Assembly (NCBI RefSeq): GCF_022179545.1
Contig: NZ_AP025518.1
Location: forward strand, 1 to 64,000
Length of the DNA stretch: 64,000 bases
Source: Mycolicibacterium fortuitum subsp. fortuitum
GTDB taxonomy: Bacteria > Actinomycetota > Actinomycetes > Mycobacteriales > Mycobacteriaceae
Direction: 5' to 3'
The notes under the pieces are model-generated. The model saw only the letters and a program-made list of their open reading frames with translations, had not been told where the DNA came from and did not search any database. Made by a program: the position numbers and the translations under genes. How positions within the stretch are numbered: position 1 is the stretch's first letter; each line of letters starts with the position of its first letter. Shown here piece after piece: positions 49,284 through 59,518 of this stretch.

Positions 49284-51508
49284 CGACGAAGAAGTTCACC
49301 CCGACCATCAAGCGGGGGCCGCGCCTGACACCGGGCGAGATCAACGTCGCCCCGCCGGATGACCTCGGTATCGAGATCCCGCCGTCGGGCATGCAGAAGG
49401 CCATGCCGTGGGTGATGGGCGGCTGCATGCTCGGCATGATCGCGATCATGATCTTCACCGGGGTGCGCCAGTTGTCCCCGTACATGCTGATGATGCCGCT
49501 GATGATGATCATGGGCACGGTCGGTTTCATGTCCGGTGGCGGCCAGGGCGGCAAGCGTGTTCCCGAGATCAACGCCGACCGCAAGGAATACCTGCGTTAT
49601 CTGGCCGGCCTGCGTACCCGTGTGACGTCGTCGGCGTCGGCGCAGGTGGCGTTCTTCGGTTACCACGCACCGCATCCCGACGATCTGCTGTCGATCATCG
49701 GCACCCACCGGCAGTGGTCTCGTCAGGCCAACTCCGACTTCTACGCCGCGACCCGCATCGGCATCGGCGCCGAGATCGCGGTGGACCGGCTGCTCAAACC
49801 GAACACCAGCGGCGAGCTGGCCGGACCGCAGGGCGCGCCGCAGCCGCACCTGGAGCCGGTCAGTCACATGTGGGTGACCAAGTTCCTGCGCACCCACGGT
49901 CTAATTCACGACTGCCCGAAACTTGTTCAGCTGCGGACGTTTCCGACGATCGCCATCGGTGGCGACATTGACGGCGCCTCGGGGCTGCTGACCGCGATGA
50001 TCTGTCATCTGGCGGTGTTCCATCCGCCGGACCTGTTGCAGATCCGGGTGCTCACCGACAATCCCGAAGACCCGAAGTGGTCGTGGCTCAAGTGGTTGCC
50101 GCACGTGCAGCACCAGACCGACACCGATGCGGCCGGGCCGACCCGGCTGGTCTACACCCGCCCCGACGGTCTGAGCGACCTGACTGCGCGCGGCCCGCAC
50201 AGCGCCGACGCCGCGCCCGGCGGCCCGTACGTGATCGTGGTGGACCTGACCGGCGGCAAGGCCGGCTTCCCGGTCGACGGCCGGGCCGGTGTCACCGTGC
50301 TGACCCTGGGCAACCACCGGGGCTCGGCGTACCGCTTGCGTGTCGACGCCGACGGTACGGCCGACGACAAGTTGCCGAACCAGAACTATCGCGAGGTGAC
50401 GCGGGTCGTCGACCGGATGACTCCGGCGCAGGCCACGAGGGTTGCCCGCAAGCTGGCCGGTTGGTCGATCACCGGAACGATCATCGACAAGAACGTCCGG
50501 GTCCAGAAGAAGGTCTCCAAGGAATGGCATCACCTGGTGGGTGCCAAGTCGGTCGAGGAGGTGACCCCGGCCCGCTGGCGGATGTTCACCGACACCGACC
50601 GGGACCGGCTCAAGATTCCGTTCGGCCACGAGCTCAAGTCCGGCGAGGTGATGAAGCTGGACATCAAGGAGGGCGCGGAGTTCGGCGCCGGTCCGCACGG
50701 CATGCTCATCGGAACCACGGGTTCGGGTAAGTCGGAGTTCCTGCGCACGCTGATCCTGTCGCTGGTGGCCACCCACCATCCCGACCAGATCAACCTGCTG
50801 CTGACCGACTTCAAGGGTGGTTCGACCTTCCTCGGCATGGAGAAGCTGCCGCACACCGCGGCCGTCGTCACCAACATGGAAGAGGAAGCCGAGCTGGTCG
50901 GCCGCATGGGTGAGGTGCTCACCGGTGAACTCGACCGGCGCCAGCAGATCCTGCGTCAGGCCGGTATGCAGGTAGGCGCCGCGGGTGCGCTGTCCGGTGT
51001 GGCCGAGTACGAGAAGCATCGCGAGCGCGGTGCGGACCTTCCGCCGTTGCCGACGTTGTTCGTGGTGGTCGACGAGTTCGCCGAGTTGCTGCAGAACCAC
51101 CCCGACTTCATCCAGCTGTTCGACCGCATCTGCCGCGTCGGCCGGTCGCTGCGTGTGCACCTGCTGCTGGCCACCCAGTCGCTGAACACCGGCGGCGTCC
51201 GGATCGACAAGCTGGAGCCGAACCTCACCTACCGAATCGCATTGCGTACCACCAGTTCTGCCGAGTCCAAGGCGGTGATCGGCACGCCGGAGGCGCAGTA
51301 CATCACCAACAAGGAGAGCGGCGTGGGCTTCCTTCGGGTGGGTATGGAGGACCCGGTGAAGTTCAGCACTCTCTACACCGGCGCCAACTATGTGCCCGAG
51401 GTGGAGGAGTCCGTGGACGGCGAGGCCAGGCCGCGTTCGCAGCGTCAGGCCCGGGTACGGATTCACCAGTTCACGACGACCCCGATTTTCGACACGGCGG
51501 TGAGTTAG
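49280..51508 (+). CDS. eccCa1: ESX-1 FtsK/SpoIIIE-type ATPase EccCa1
   Basis: This is the membrane part of the split EccC motor. The 742 residues have two membrane helices ([16 protein letters not shown] and [15 protein letters not shown], about 42-85), a DUF/stalk domain and the first FtsK-like ATPase. Walker A is [10 protein letters not shown] near 479 and Walker [12 protein letters not shown] near 595. The EccCa/EccCb split is characteristic of ESX-1. The ATG overlaps the eccB1 TGA. Confidence 0.96.
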   Translation: MTTKKFTPTIKRGPRLTPGEINVAPPDDLGIEIPPSGMQKAMPWVMGGCMLGMIAIMIFTGVRQLSPYMLMMPLMMIMGTVGFMSGGGQGGKRVPEINADRKEYLRYLAGLRTRVTSSASAQVAFFGYHAPHPDDLLSIIGTHRQWSRQANSDFYAATRIGIGAEIAVDRLLKPNTSGELAGPQGAPQPHLEPVSHMWVTKFLRTHGLIHDCPKLVQLRTFPTIAIGGDIDGASGLLTAMICHLAVFHPPDLLQIRVLTDNPEDPKWSWLKWLPHVQHQTDTDAAGPTRLVYTRPDGLSDLTARGPHSADAAPGGPYVIVVDLTGGKAGFPVDGRAGVTVLTLGNHRGSAYRLRVDADGTADDKLPNQNYREVTRVVDRMTPAQATRVARKLAGWSITGTIIDKNVRVQKKVSKEWHHLVGAKSVEEVTPARWRMFTDTDRDRLKIPFGHELKSGEVMKLDIKEGAEFGAGPHGMLIGTTGSGKSEFLRTLILSLVATHHPDQINLLLTDFKGGSTFLGMEKLPHTAAVVTNMEEEAELVGRMGEVLTGELDRRQQILRQAGMQVGAAGALSGVAEYEKHRERGADLPPLPTLFVVVDEFAELLQNHPDFIQLFDRICRVGRSLRVHLLLATQSLNTGGVRIDKLEPNLTYRIALRTTSSAESKAVIGTPEAQYITNKESGVGFLRVGMEDPVKFSTLYTGANYVPEVEESVDGEARPRSQRQARVRIHQFTTTPIFDTAVS

Positions 51509-51510
51509 CG

Positions 51511-53262
51511 ATGAGTACAGACGCCGAACCCAGGGTCCTGCGCGAGGTCGTCCTCGAGCAGTTGGGCACCGGTGAGAGCCGCGCCTACAAGATGTGGCTG
51601 CCGCCGCTGACCGATCCAACTCCGGTCAACGAGCTGATCGAGCGCGACTACCAGCGTCAGCCGCTGCGTTTCCCGTTGGGGATCATGGACGAGCCGCGTC
51701 GGCACCGTCAGGACATCTGGGGCGTCGACGTCTCGGCGGCCGGCGGCAACATCGCGATCGGCGGCGCGCCGCAGACGGGCAAGTCGAATTTCCTGCAGAC
51801 GCTGATCCTGTCGGCCGCGGCGACCCACACGCCGCGGCAGGTGCAGTTCTACTGCATCGACCTCGGCGGTGGTGGCCTGATGTACATGGAAGACCTGCCG
51901 CACGTCGGCGGTGTGGCCACCCGTGCCGAACCGGACCGGGTCAACCGGGTGGTGGCCGAGGTCAAGGCGGTGCTGAGGGCCCGCGAGCAGGTGTTCAAGC
52001 AATATCGCGTGGGCTCCATCGCGTCGTACCGCGAGATGCGTGAGGATCCGAACAACCCCGCCGCCCAGGACCCGTTCGGTGACGTCTTCCTCGTGATCGA
52101 CGGCTGGCCGGCGTTCGTGGCCGAGTTCCCCGATCTGGAACCGGCCGTGCAGGACCTCGCCGGTCAGGGCCTGGCGTACGGCGTGCACGTCATCATCTCG
52201 ACGCCGCGCTGGACCGAGCTCAAATCCCGTGTGCGCGACTACCTGGGCACCAAGGTGGAGTTCCGTCTCGGTGACGTCAACGAAACCCAGATCGACCGGA
52301 TCACCCGCGACATCCCCGCCAATCGGCCGGGCCGGGCCGTCTCCCTGGAGAAGCATCACCTGATGATCGGGGTGCCCAGGCTCGACGGTGTCCACAGCGC
52401 CGCCAACATCGTGGAGGCGATCTCGGCGGGCGTGCAGCAAGTGGCGGCGCGCCACACCGACCAGGCTCCGCAGGTGCGCGTCCTGCCGGACCGGATCTAC
52501 CTGCATCAGCTCGATCCGAACCCGCCGGGACCCGATTCCGACTACCGCACGCGTTGGCAGGTTCCGCTGGGGCTGCGCGAGTCGGATCTCACGGTGGCCT
52601 ACAACCAGATGAACCTGACGCCGCATCTGCTGATCTTCGGCGCCCCGAAGTCGGGCAAGACGACCATCGCGCACGCGGTGGCTAAGGCGATCTGCAGTCG
52701 CAACAGTCCCGACCAGGTGCGATTCATGCTGGCCGACTACCGGTCCGGCCTGCTCGACGCGGTTCCAGAGACTCATCTGCTGGCCGCCGGCGCGATCAAC
52801 CGCAACAGCGCCTCGCTGGAGGAATCCATCAAGGCGCTGGCAGTGAACCTGAAGAAGCGGTTGCCGCCGCCGGACCTGACCACCGCACAGCTGCGTGCGA
52901 GGTCGTGGTGGAGTGGGCCGGACATCGTGCTGCTGGTCGACGACTGGCACATGGTCACCGCGGCGGCCGGCATGATGTCGCCGATGGCGCCGTTGGGCCC
53001 ACTGCTGCCGGCTGCGGCCGATATCGGTTTACACGTGATCGTGACGTGCCAGATGAGCCTTGCGCACCGCGCGACGATGGACAAGTTCGTGGGTGCGGCC
53101 TACGGGGCCGGTTCGCCGACGCTGTTCCTGTCCGGCGAGAAGAACGACTTCCCGTCGCGGGAGATCATCGTCAAGAAAAGGCCCCCTGGCCAGGCATTTA
53201 TGGTCGGGCCGGACGGTAAGGAAGTCATCCAGGCCTCCTACGTGGACCCGCCCGCAGAATAA
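51511..53262 (+). CDS. eccCb1: ESX-1 FtsK/SpoIIIE-type ATPase EccCb1
   Basis: This cytosolic part of EccC binds the C-terminal signal of EsxB. The 583 residues contain two ATPase domains: [10 protein letters not shown] near 87-95 with LVIDGWPAF, and [10 protein letters not shown] near 377-385 with VLLVDDWHM. It starts 2 bases after the eccCa1 stop. A 180-base gap follows before PE35, with an inverted repeat around CTGGCGGCGGCCCGCCAG, and probably contains a separate promoter for the PE35-PPE68-esxBA unit. Confidence 0.96.
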   Translation: MSTDAEPRVLREVVLEQLGTGESRAYKMWLPPLTDPTPVNELIERDYQRQPLRFPLGIMDEPRRHRQDIWGVDVSAAGGNIAIGGAPQTGKSNFLQTLILSAAATHTPRQVQFYCIDLGGGGLMYMEDLPHVGGVATRAEPDRVNRVVAEVKAVLRAREQVFKQYRVGSIASYREMREDPNNPAAQDPFGDVFLVIDGWPAFVAEFPDLEPAVQDLAGQGLAYGVHVIISTPRWTELKSRVRDYLGTKVEFRLGDVNETQIDRITRDIPANRPGRAVSLEKHHLMIGVPRLDGVHSAANIVEAISAGVQQVAARHTDQAPQVRVLPDRIYLHQLDPNPPGPDSDYRTRWQVPLGLRESDLTVAYNQMNLTPHLLIFGAPKSGKTTIAHAVAKAICSRNSPDQVRFMLADYRSGLLDAVPETHLLAAGAINRNSASLEESIKALAVNLKKRLPPPDLTTAQLRARSWWSGPDIVLLVDDWHMVTAAAGMMSPMAPLGPLLPAAADIGLHVIVTCQMSLAHRATMDKFVGAAYGAGSPTLFLSGEKNDFPSREIIVKKRPPGQAFMVGPDGKEVIQASYVDPPAE

Positions 53263-53442
53263 GTGTTCTCAGCACCCCGAAAGGCCAGTTAGTATTTATC
53301 CAACGCACTCAGCAACGCTGGCGGCGGCCCGCCAGCAAAGGGATCGGGGGACAGGTTCCTTGGCGGCTTGGCAAACTTCATGCCAGGCCGGTCTTGAGTG
53401 CTTGTCCCTGGTTATTTGCAATCGAAACAGGGGAGCAAGCAA

Positions 53443-53736
53443 ATGCAACCGATGATGCACAACCCGGGCGCCGAAGGTGTTGCGGCACAGGTGATCGCAA
53501 ACGCAGCCCGTGGTCTGGCCGGTGGTACCACCGCCGCTGCAGCAGTCACGGCGCTGGTTCCGGCCGGTGCTGACGAGGTCTCGGCACTGGCTGCCATGGC
53601 CTTCGCCAGCGAGGGCGTCGAGGCTCTGGCGGCGAACTCTTTCGCCCAGGAGGAACTCACCCGCGCGGGTGCTGCCTTCCAGGAGATCGCCGGCATCTAC
53701 AACGCGGTCGACGCCGCCCAGGCCACCACGCTCTAG
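53443..53736 (+). CDS. PE35: PE family protein PE35
   Basis: The 97-residue helical-hairpin PE protein (NPGAEGVAAQVIANAARGLAGG, VPAGADEVSALAAMAFASEG, YNAVDAAQ) carries the YxxxD export motif (YNAVD) near the C-terminus. It pairs with PPE68. ATG at 53443 follows AGGGGAGC; an upstream in-frame start at 53398 lacks homology and precedes that ribosome site. Confidence 0.9.
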   Translation: MQPMMHNPGAEGVAAQVIANAARGLAGGTTAAAAVTALVPAGADEVSALAAMAFASEGVEALAANSFAQEELTRAGAAFQEIAGIYNAVDAAQATTL

Positions 53737-53776
53737 CAGCTCTCCGGCAATTCGTCACAGATAGGGTCATCTGGCA

Positions 53777-55105
53777 ATGGTCGCGGTTCCGCCCGTCCCA
53801 CCGACCTGGTTCGCGCTGCCCCCAGAGGTCAACACAGCGCGGCTGATGGTCGGTGCCGGCCCGGCGCCGATGCTCCAGGCGGCATCGGGATGGGAAGGGT
53901 TGGCCATCCTGCTGGAGACCCAGGCTGACGAACTCGCCGGCGCGTTGAGCCAACTGACCTCGGTGTGGAGCGGCACGGCAAGTGAGCGCGCTGTCGCCGC
54001 GACGATGCCGATGATCATGTGGCTACGGACCATGGTCCTGCAGGCGCAGAAGCGGGCCCTGCAGGCCAGCGCCCAGGCCAGCTCGTACACCCTGGCTCTG
54101 ACGACCACTCCGCCTATTCCGGAGATCGAGCAGAACCACGTCACTCACGCGGTCCTGGAAGCCACCAACTTCCTCGGTATCAACACGATGCCGATCGGCC
54201 TCAACGAGATGGACTACTTCGTCCGGATGTGGAACCAGGCGGCCGGTGCGATGGAGGCCTACCACGCCGAGACCACGGTCAACCTGCTGTTCGAGCCCAT
54301 CGTTCCGATGATGCCGATCGTGTTGCCCGGCGTCGGAGAGACGACGGCAGCAGCGGCGCTCGCGTCGACGGCACCGCGGACGGCCCAGGGTCTGGCGCGC
54401 AACGCGACGGTCGAGGCGATCAGCGCGATATCCACCATGTCATCGGTCAAGTTGGCCGCGGGCAATGCGGCCGCCCAGGCCAACCATGCCGAGCAGCGAG
54501 CGGTCGGAGCGGCCAACCAGGGTGAGAACGCGGGCAAGCAGGAGCAGGACCCGTCCGAGAAGAACCCGATGCAGCAGGGCATGCAGATGGTGATGCAGAT
54601 GGCGCAGCAGGGTGGGCAGATGGCGGGGCAGATTCCGTCGATGCTCCAGAGCCAGATGCAGACGTTCACCCAGCCGCTGCAGCAGGTGACCCAGATGGTC
54701 AGCCAGTTCTCCAGCATGGGGGGCAGCGACCGGGGCATGCAGGTCGGGCTGATGGGGGCAACGCCGTTCTCGAACCATCCGCTGGCCGGCGGCACGGGCC
54801 CGAGTTCGGGGTCGGGCCTGGTGCGCGCGGCCTCGTTGCCGGGTGCGCTTGGATCGCCGCCGCGGACGGCGCTGCTGTCCAGCATGCTGGGGATCAGCGG
54901 CGAGGCCAAGCCGGGTGCATTCGCTTCCGCGGCCGGGGCCGGTGGACCGGTGGCGCCGGTGGGTAGCGGCGCAGGTGGAGGCGGCGGGGCACCGGTGCAC
55001 GCCGCCAAGAACAACGAAGAGAAGAGCGGTGGCACCAAGGACGGACTCGTGGCACCGACCGCACTCACATATGACCAAACTGACGACGGAGACGACGACT
55101 GGTAA
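53777..55105 (+). CDS. PPE68: PPE family protein PPE68
   Basis: The 442 residues have the PPE domain (1-175; FALPPEVNTARLMVGAGPAPM, WxG turn in SVWSGTASERA, hydrophobic tip for EspG1). A long Gly/Gln/Met-rich C-terminal half follows (MQQGMQMVMQMAQQGGQMAGQ, GSGAGGGGGAPVHA). It is a partner of PE35 and a membrane/surface ESX-1 component. It is longer than the 368-residue M. tuberculosis protein because of the C-terminal tract. It starts 40 bases after PE35. Confidence 0.92.
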   Translation: MVAVPPVPPTWFALPPEVNTARLMVGAGPAPMLQAASGWEGLAILLETQADELAGALSQLTSVWSGTASERAVAATMPMIMWLRTMVLQAQKRALQASAQASSYTLALTTTPPIPEIEQNHVTHAVLEATNFLGINTMPIGLNEMDYFVRMWNQAAGAMEAYHAETTVNLLFEPIVPMMPIVLPGVGETTAAAALASTAPRTAQGLARNATVEAISAISTMSSVKLAAGNAAAQANHAEQRAVGAANQGENAGKQEQDPSEKNPMQQGMQMVMQMAQQGGQMAGQIPSMLQSQMQTFTQPLQQVTQMVSQFSSMGGSDRGMQVGLMGATPFSNHPLAGGTGPSSGSGLVRAASLPGALGSPPRTALLSSMLGISGEAKPGAFASAAGAGGPVAPVGSGAGGGGGAPVHAAKNNEEKSGGTKDGLVAPTALTYDQTDDGDDDW

Positions 55106-55198
55106 GTCGTCCACAACACAAACTTTCCGGCCGCCCGGCCGGAGGACTCGCCAAACATTTCTCTGGTGAGGACAAAGGAAAAATAAGGGGAATCCAAC

Positions 55199-55501
55199 AT
55201 GGCACAGATGAATACAGATGCCGCCGTCCTCGCCAAGGAGGCTGCCAACTTCGAGCGCATCTCCGGTGAGCTCAAGAGCGTCATCGCGCAGGTCGAGTCG
55301 ACCGGCGGCACCTTGGCGGCCCAGATGCAGGGCCAGGCCGGTACCGCCGCCCAGGCGGCGCTGGCACGGTTCCACGAGGCTGCTGACAAGCAGATCCAGG
55401 AGCTGAACGAGATCTCGACGAACATCCACACCTCGGGTACCCAGTACTCCAGCACCGACGAAGATCAGGCGGGCAACCTCGCCTCGTCGATGAACATCTG
55501 A
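55199..55501 (+). CDS. esxB: WXG100 protein EsxB (CFP-10)
   Basis: The 100 residues form the secreted helical hairpin that dimerises with EsxA and carries the EccCb-binding export tail (YSSTDEDQAGNLASSMNI; YxxxD). The sequence follows CFP-10 closely (TDAAVLAKEAANFERISGELK, AGTAAQAALARFHEAADKQIQELNEISTNI). The WXG turn reads MQG at 43-45, so the family Trp is absent. GGGGAA precedes the ATG by about 9 bases. Confidence 0.96.
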   Translation: MAQMNTDAAVLAKEAANFERISGELKSVIAQVESTGGTLAAQMQGQAGTAAQAALARFHEAADKQIQELNEISTNIHTSGTQYSSTDEDQAGNLASSMNI

Positions 55502-55531
55502 CCTAACTGACCTCAAGAACGGAGACAAGAC

Positions 55532-55819
55532 ATGACAGAACAGGTTTGGAATTTCGCCGGCATCGAGGGCGGCGCCAGTGAGATCCAGGGCGCCGTCGGC
55601 ACCACCGCCGGCCTGCTGGACGAGGGCAAGGGCTCGCTCGCTTCGCTCGCCTCGGCGTGGGGCGGCTCGGGTTCGGAGGCCTACCAGGCCGTTCAGACCC
55701 GTTGGGACAACACCTCCAACGAGCTGAACCAGGCGCTGCAGAACCTCGCCCAGACCATCAGCGAGGCCGGACAGACCATGTCTCAGACCGAGGCTGGCGT
55801 CACGGGAATGTTTGCCTAG
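55532..55819 (+). CDS. esxA: WXG100 protein EsxA (ESAT-6)
   Basis: The 95-residue helical hairpin secreted as a heterodimer with EsxB begins [20 protein letters not shown]. It has the canonical WGG turn at 43-45 and ends [10 protein letters not shown], matching ESAT-6. It lies 30 bases after esxB with its own ribosome site GGAGACA. Confidence 0.97.
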   Translation: MTEQVWNFAGIEGGASEIQGAVGTTAGLLDEGKGSLASLASAWGGSGSEAYQAVQTRWDNTSNELNQALQNLAQTISEAGQTMSQTEAGVTGMFA

Positions 55820-55847
55820 TCATTTCGGGGCAAACCAGCATGCTTTT

Positions 55848-55894
55848 GGTGGGCGGGTGCTCGGTCTATCTTCTGATGGCCGAACCCGCCCACC
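55848..55894 (+). terminator. Stable hairpin downstream of esxBA
   Basis: An 11-bp perfect stem GGTGGGCGGGT/ACCCGCCCACC has an additional inner CGG/CCG pairing. It is placed 28 bases after the esxA stop and 57 bases before espI. It could terminate, or partly attenuate, the abundant esxBA transcript. Confidence 0.65.
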
Positions 55895-55951
55895 GCTTGT
55901 GCTTGGGTGTAAAGATCTAACCATCTGTTTTTGACTATCTGAGGGGTCCCC

Positions 55952-57382
55952 ATGTCGGCCGACTATGACCGGCTCTTTCACTCGTCGGAACCGGGTAAAC
56001 CGGTCGACGACGCCACGGCCATCGTGGACAGAGATGCCATCCTGAAGGCCGCCGCTACAGCGGCGCCACCGCCGGTCCCGGTCGGGGAAACCAGTACCAC
56101 GGATGTGCCCGTGGCTCCCACGGCCGCCACCCAGACTCAGGCCGCAGCGCAGCCGCGGCACGCGGAGACCGGGCAGCAGATGCCTGCGCCGATGCCGCAG
56201 CCGCCGGCAACTGCGCCGCAGTGGCCACAGAACTCCATGCTGCGGGCCCCGCAGCAACAGCAGCAGTTCGGCCAGGGCGCGCGCCACGAGCAGGCCCGTC
56301 CCATGCCCGGCCCGGCCCCGCGGGTGGCACCCGGTCCGGCGCCGTCGCAGTTCGCCGATATCGATCCCGAGGTCAGTGGCCAGTGGCGGGCAGGGCAGGC
56401 CATCCCGACTCCGGCCGCTCCTGGCCCCACCTCGGCCGCCACGATGGGCAACCACCGCGCGATCGACGCGTTGTCACACGTCGGGGTGAAGACCGGTGTG
56501 AAGATGCCGTCGCAGCGTGGATGGCGGCACTGGCTCTACCTCACGACTCGGATCAACCTCGGCCTGTCGCCCGATGAGATCTACGAACTCGAACTGCACG
56601 CTCGGATCCGGCGTAACGCCCGCGACTCGTACCAGATCGGCGTGTTCGGTCTGAAGGGCGGCGTCGGCAAGACCGCCGTCACCGTCGCCCTGGGATCCGC
56701 GATGGCCAAGGTCCGCGGGGACCGCATCCTGGCCATCGACGCCGATCCCGACGGCGGCAACCTGGCCGACCGGGCCGGGCGCCAGTCCGCCGCGACGATC
56801 TCCGATCTGCTCGCCGATCAGGAACTGTCGCGCTACAACGACATTCGTGCCTACACGAGCATGAACGGGTCGAATCTCGAGGTGCTGTCGTCCGAGGACT
56901 ACAGCGGTGCCCAGCGCGAGTTCAACGACGAGGACTGGAAGGGCGCCACCGCGGTGGTGTCGCGCTACTACAACCTCGTCCTCGCAGACTGTGGAGCCGG
57001 CCTGTTCCAGAAGGCTTCCCGCGGTGTGCTGTCCACGGTGTCCGGCATGGTCATCGTGGCCAGTGCCTCCATCGATGGAGCCCGCCAGGCTGCCATCACC
57101 ATGGACTGGCTGCGCCAGAACGGCTACCAGGATCTGCTCGGCCGGTCCTGTGTCGTCATCAACCACGTCACGCCGGGTAAGCCCAATGTCGACGTCGAAG
57201 ACCTGGTGCAGCAGTTCGAGCGCCACGTGCCGCCGGGCCGTGTCGTCGTGCTGCCGTGGGACAAGCACATCGCTGCGGGCACTGAAATTCAGCTCGAGCT
57301 GCTCAGCGACACTTTCCAGCGCCGCATCACCGAGCTCGCCGCTGCGCTTTCCGACGATTTCGACAGGCTTGAACGGCGTTGA
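55952..57382 (+). CDS. espI: ESX-1 secretion-associated MinD-like ATPase EspI
   Basis: The 476 residues have a disordered Ala/Pro/Gln-rich N-terminus (1-175) and a SIMIBI ATPase domain. It shows FGLKGGVGKTAVT (deviant Walker A), AIDADPDGGNLADRAG, VLADCGAGLF and SCVVINHV. In M. tuberculosis EspI (Rv3876) modulates ESX-1 output in response to ATP level. Its TGA overlaps the TTG start of eccD1. Confidence 0.9.
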   Translation: MSADYDRLFHSSEPGKPVDDATAIVDRDAILKAAATAAPPPVPVGETSTTDVPVAPTAATQTQAAAQPRHAETGQQMPAPMPQPPATAPQWPQNSMLRAPQQQQQFGQGARHEQARPMPGPAPRVAPGPAPSQFADIDPEVSGQWRAGQAIPTPAAPGPTSAATMGNHRAIDALSHVGVKTGVKMPSQRGWRHWLYLTTRINLGLSPDEIYELELHARIRRNARDSYQIGVFGLKGGVGKTAVTVALGSAMAKVRGDRILAIDADPDGGNLADRAGRQSAATISDLLADQELSRYNDIRAYTSMNGSNLEVLSSEDYSGAQREFNDEDWKGATAVVSRYYNLVLADCGAGLFQKASRGVLSTVSGMVIVASASIDGARQAAITMDWLRQNGYQDLLGRSCVVINHVTPGKPNVDVEDLVQQFERHVPPGRVVVLPWDKHIAAGTEIQLELLSDTFQRRITELAAALSDDFDRLERR

Positions 57383-58918
57383 CCGCGACCGCAGCTGCCG
57401 CCGACACCTCGAGCGCGACGCCCAGCAGGCCATCCACCACCAGGGTCACGATCCTCACCGGTAAGCGGATGACGGACCTGGTGCTGCCGGCCGCGGCGCC
57501 GATCGAGACCTACATCGACGAAACCGTCAGTGTGCTGGGCGAATTGCTCGAGGACACGCCGAAGGACACCCTCGCCGGGTTCGACTTCTCCGAGCAGGGC
57601 ATGTGGGCTTTCGCCCGCCCGGGTGCACCGCCGCTGAAGGCCGACGAGTCCCTGGACGATGCCGGCGTGGTCGACGGTTCGTTGCTGACCTTGGTTTCGG
57701 TCAGCCGTACCGAGCGATACCGACCGCTGGTCGAGGACGTGATCGACGCGATCGCGGTGCTCGACGAATCACCGATATTTGACCGCACTGCGCTGAATCG
57801 CTTTGTCGGCCTGGCCATTCCGGCCGTAGCCACTGCCATCACCGTCATGTCACTGGTGTCATCGAGCGGGGCAGGTCAGGGCTGGTGGTGGGCGTTGGCG
57901 CTGGGCTTGTTCGGCCTGGGCCTGCTCGGCGGCAGCTTCGCCGCACAGAGCCGGTACGAGAACCTGGATCTGGCCGAGAGCCTGCTGTTGGCCTCGACGA
58001 TCGTGCTGGGCGGTGCTGCGGCGTTGGCGGTGCCGCTGCCCTATGACGCCGATTCCCTCGGCGCACCACAACTCGCCGGTGCGGGTGCGGTGGTGCTGCT
58101 GCTGACGTTGGCGACTCGTGGTGGGCCACGCCGTCGGGCAGATTTGGCCTCCTTCATCGCTGTCCTGTCCGTCGCAGTCACCGGTGCGGCAATCGCTGTC
58201 GGATACGGCGGAGGTACCTGGGTGCCTGCCGGAGCGATCGCGTTCGGCTTGATCGTGGTGACCAACGCCGCCAAACTGACTGTGGCCGTTGCCCGCATCG
58301 CTCTGCCGCCGATCCCGGCGCCCGGTGAGTCGGTGTCCAACGACGAGCTGCTGGACCCTGTCGTCACCCCCGACGAGGTGGACGAGGCTTCGCCGACATG
58401 GAAGGCGATCATCGCCTCGGTGCCGGAATCGGCTGCGCGGCTGCAGGAACGCAGCGTGCTCACCCGCCAGCTGTTGATCGGTTTCCTGTCGGCTGGTGCG
58501 TTGGTGCTGTCGATCGGTGCGATCGCCGTTGTGGTACAAGGACATTTCTTCGTGCACAGCATGATCGTGGCCGCACTGGTGGCCGTGATCTGTGGCTTCC
58601 GCTCGCGGCTGTACGCCGAGCGGTGGTGCTCTTGGTCGCTGCTCGCTGCTCGCGGCCGCGGTCGCGGTGCCGACGGGTGTCATGGTGCGCTTGTGCCTGT
58701 GGAATCCGGGCAGTGCGTGGCTGGTCCTGGCGATCTACACCGCCATCGGATTGGTCGCGGTGATCGCGGTCGGCGCGACCGACGGTGTGCGCCGGGTTTC
58801 ACCGGTGACCAAGCGGATCCTGGAACTGGCCGACGGTGCTGCCATCGCCGCGGTGATTCCGTTGCTGCTGTGGATCGCCGGCGTGTACGACCTGTTGCGC
58901 AACCTGCGGCTGCACTAG
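57379..58918 (+). pseudogene. eccD1: ESX-1 channel component EccD1, interrupted by a 7-bp duplication
   Basis: It has an N-terminal ubiquitin-like domain (TRVTILTGKRMTDLVLPAAAPIETYI, 20-105) and then membrane helices from about residue 140. The frame is normal to RLYAERWCSWSLLA, then turns into Arg/Gly-rich nonsense and runs on to 59160. The helix-rich remainder (AAVAVPTGVMVRLCLWNPGSAW... to YDLLRNLRLH) continues in the +1 frame to TAG 58918. Deleting one copy of GCTGCTC (58638-58651) restores a 510-residue protein, the expected EccD1 length. The start is TTG at 57379, overlapping the espI stop. Either the strain lost full-length EccD1 or the base call is wrong. Confidence 0.88.
58638..58651 (+). 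repeat. 7-bp tandem duplication (GCTGCTC x2) within eccD1
   Basis: Two exact, adjacent copies of GCTGCTC lie at 58638-58644 and 58645-58651. Removing either joins TCG-CTG-CTC directly to GCG-GCC-GCG-GTC and restores the EccD1 reading frame. Confidence 0.9.
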
Positions 58919-59032
58919 CGGACCTTCGGTGGTCTGCGCCATACCCTGTTTCGCAAGGTGCGGGGCGACAGTTCCGTTGTGTGCGTGGTCAAGTCGATCG
59001 CAAGCCGGTTTGCGCTGCGGTACCGTCGGATC

Positions 59033-59515
59033 ATGACAACTCGACGCTGGCGAGTGCTGCTCGCTGTGCAAATGAGCCTGCTGGCTGTGTGTGTGGCAAT
59101 GGTAGGGGCCGGTTGTGCCTCTGCAGACCCGTCGACGACTGGAGCCCAGCAATTGCATGACGTGAACCAGGATTCGGCTGAAGGACAAGCCATCCTGAAG
59201 GCCGCCGCTGCCGATGTCGACGGTCAGATGGGTAAGAGCGCGAAGTTCGCGGTGAAGTCTTTCAAGGCGTCAGACGGGTGGGCGTTCCTGTCCGCGCAGC
59301 TGCAGAACCCAGACGGCAGCCCGTTCGACTACGCCGGCACGCCGCTGGCGGAGGCCGCGGCCAACGGCGGCGCCTCGAAACGCTATGTCGGATTGTTCCG
59401 GTCGAACCAGAACAACGGGTGGGATGTGGTGACCAGTGCGGTGGGGGCTACTGCGCCGGTGTGGAGCGAGTGGGCGCAGAAGTACTCAGCTCCGGCGGAG
59501 TTGTTCGGCAGCTGA
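59033..59515 (+). CDS. Small lipoprotein next to the papain-like effector gene
   Basis: The 160 residues have a signal peptide (TTRRWRVLLAVQMSLLAVCVAMV) with lipobox GAGC. A compact domain of about 120 residues follows (KFAVKSFKASDGWAFLSAQLQNPDG, RYVGLFRSNQNNGWDVVTSAVGA, VWSEWAQKY). I do not recognise the family. ATG at 59033 is chosen because it begins the signal peptide. It converges on the WXG-hydrolase gene at 59519 with only 3 bases between stops, which makes a functional pair possible. Confidence 0.8.
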   Translation: MTTRRWRVLLAVQMSLLAVCVAMVGAGCASADPSTTGAQQLHDVNQDSAEGQAILKAAAADVDGQMGKSAKFAVKSFKASDGWAFLSAQLQNPDGSPFDYAGTPLAEAAANGGASKRYVGLFRSNQNNGWDVVTSAVGATAPVWSEWAQKYSAPAELFGS

Positions 59516-59518
59516 CCC

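Noticed and set aside
59160..59160. 593-codon EccD1 frame ending at 59160
   Set aside because: The tail after residue about 422 is frameshifted nonsense that overlaps the downstream lipoprotein gene; the real C-terminus is in the other frame and ends at 58918.
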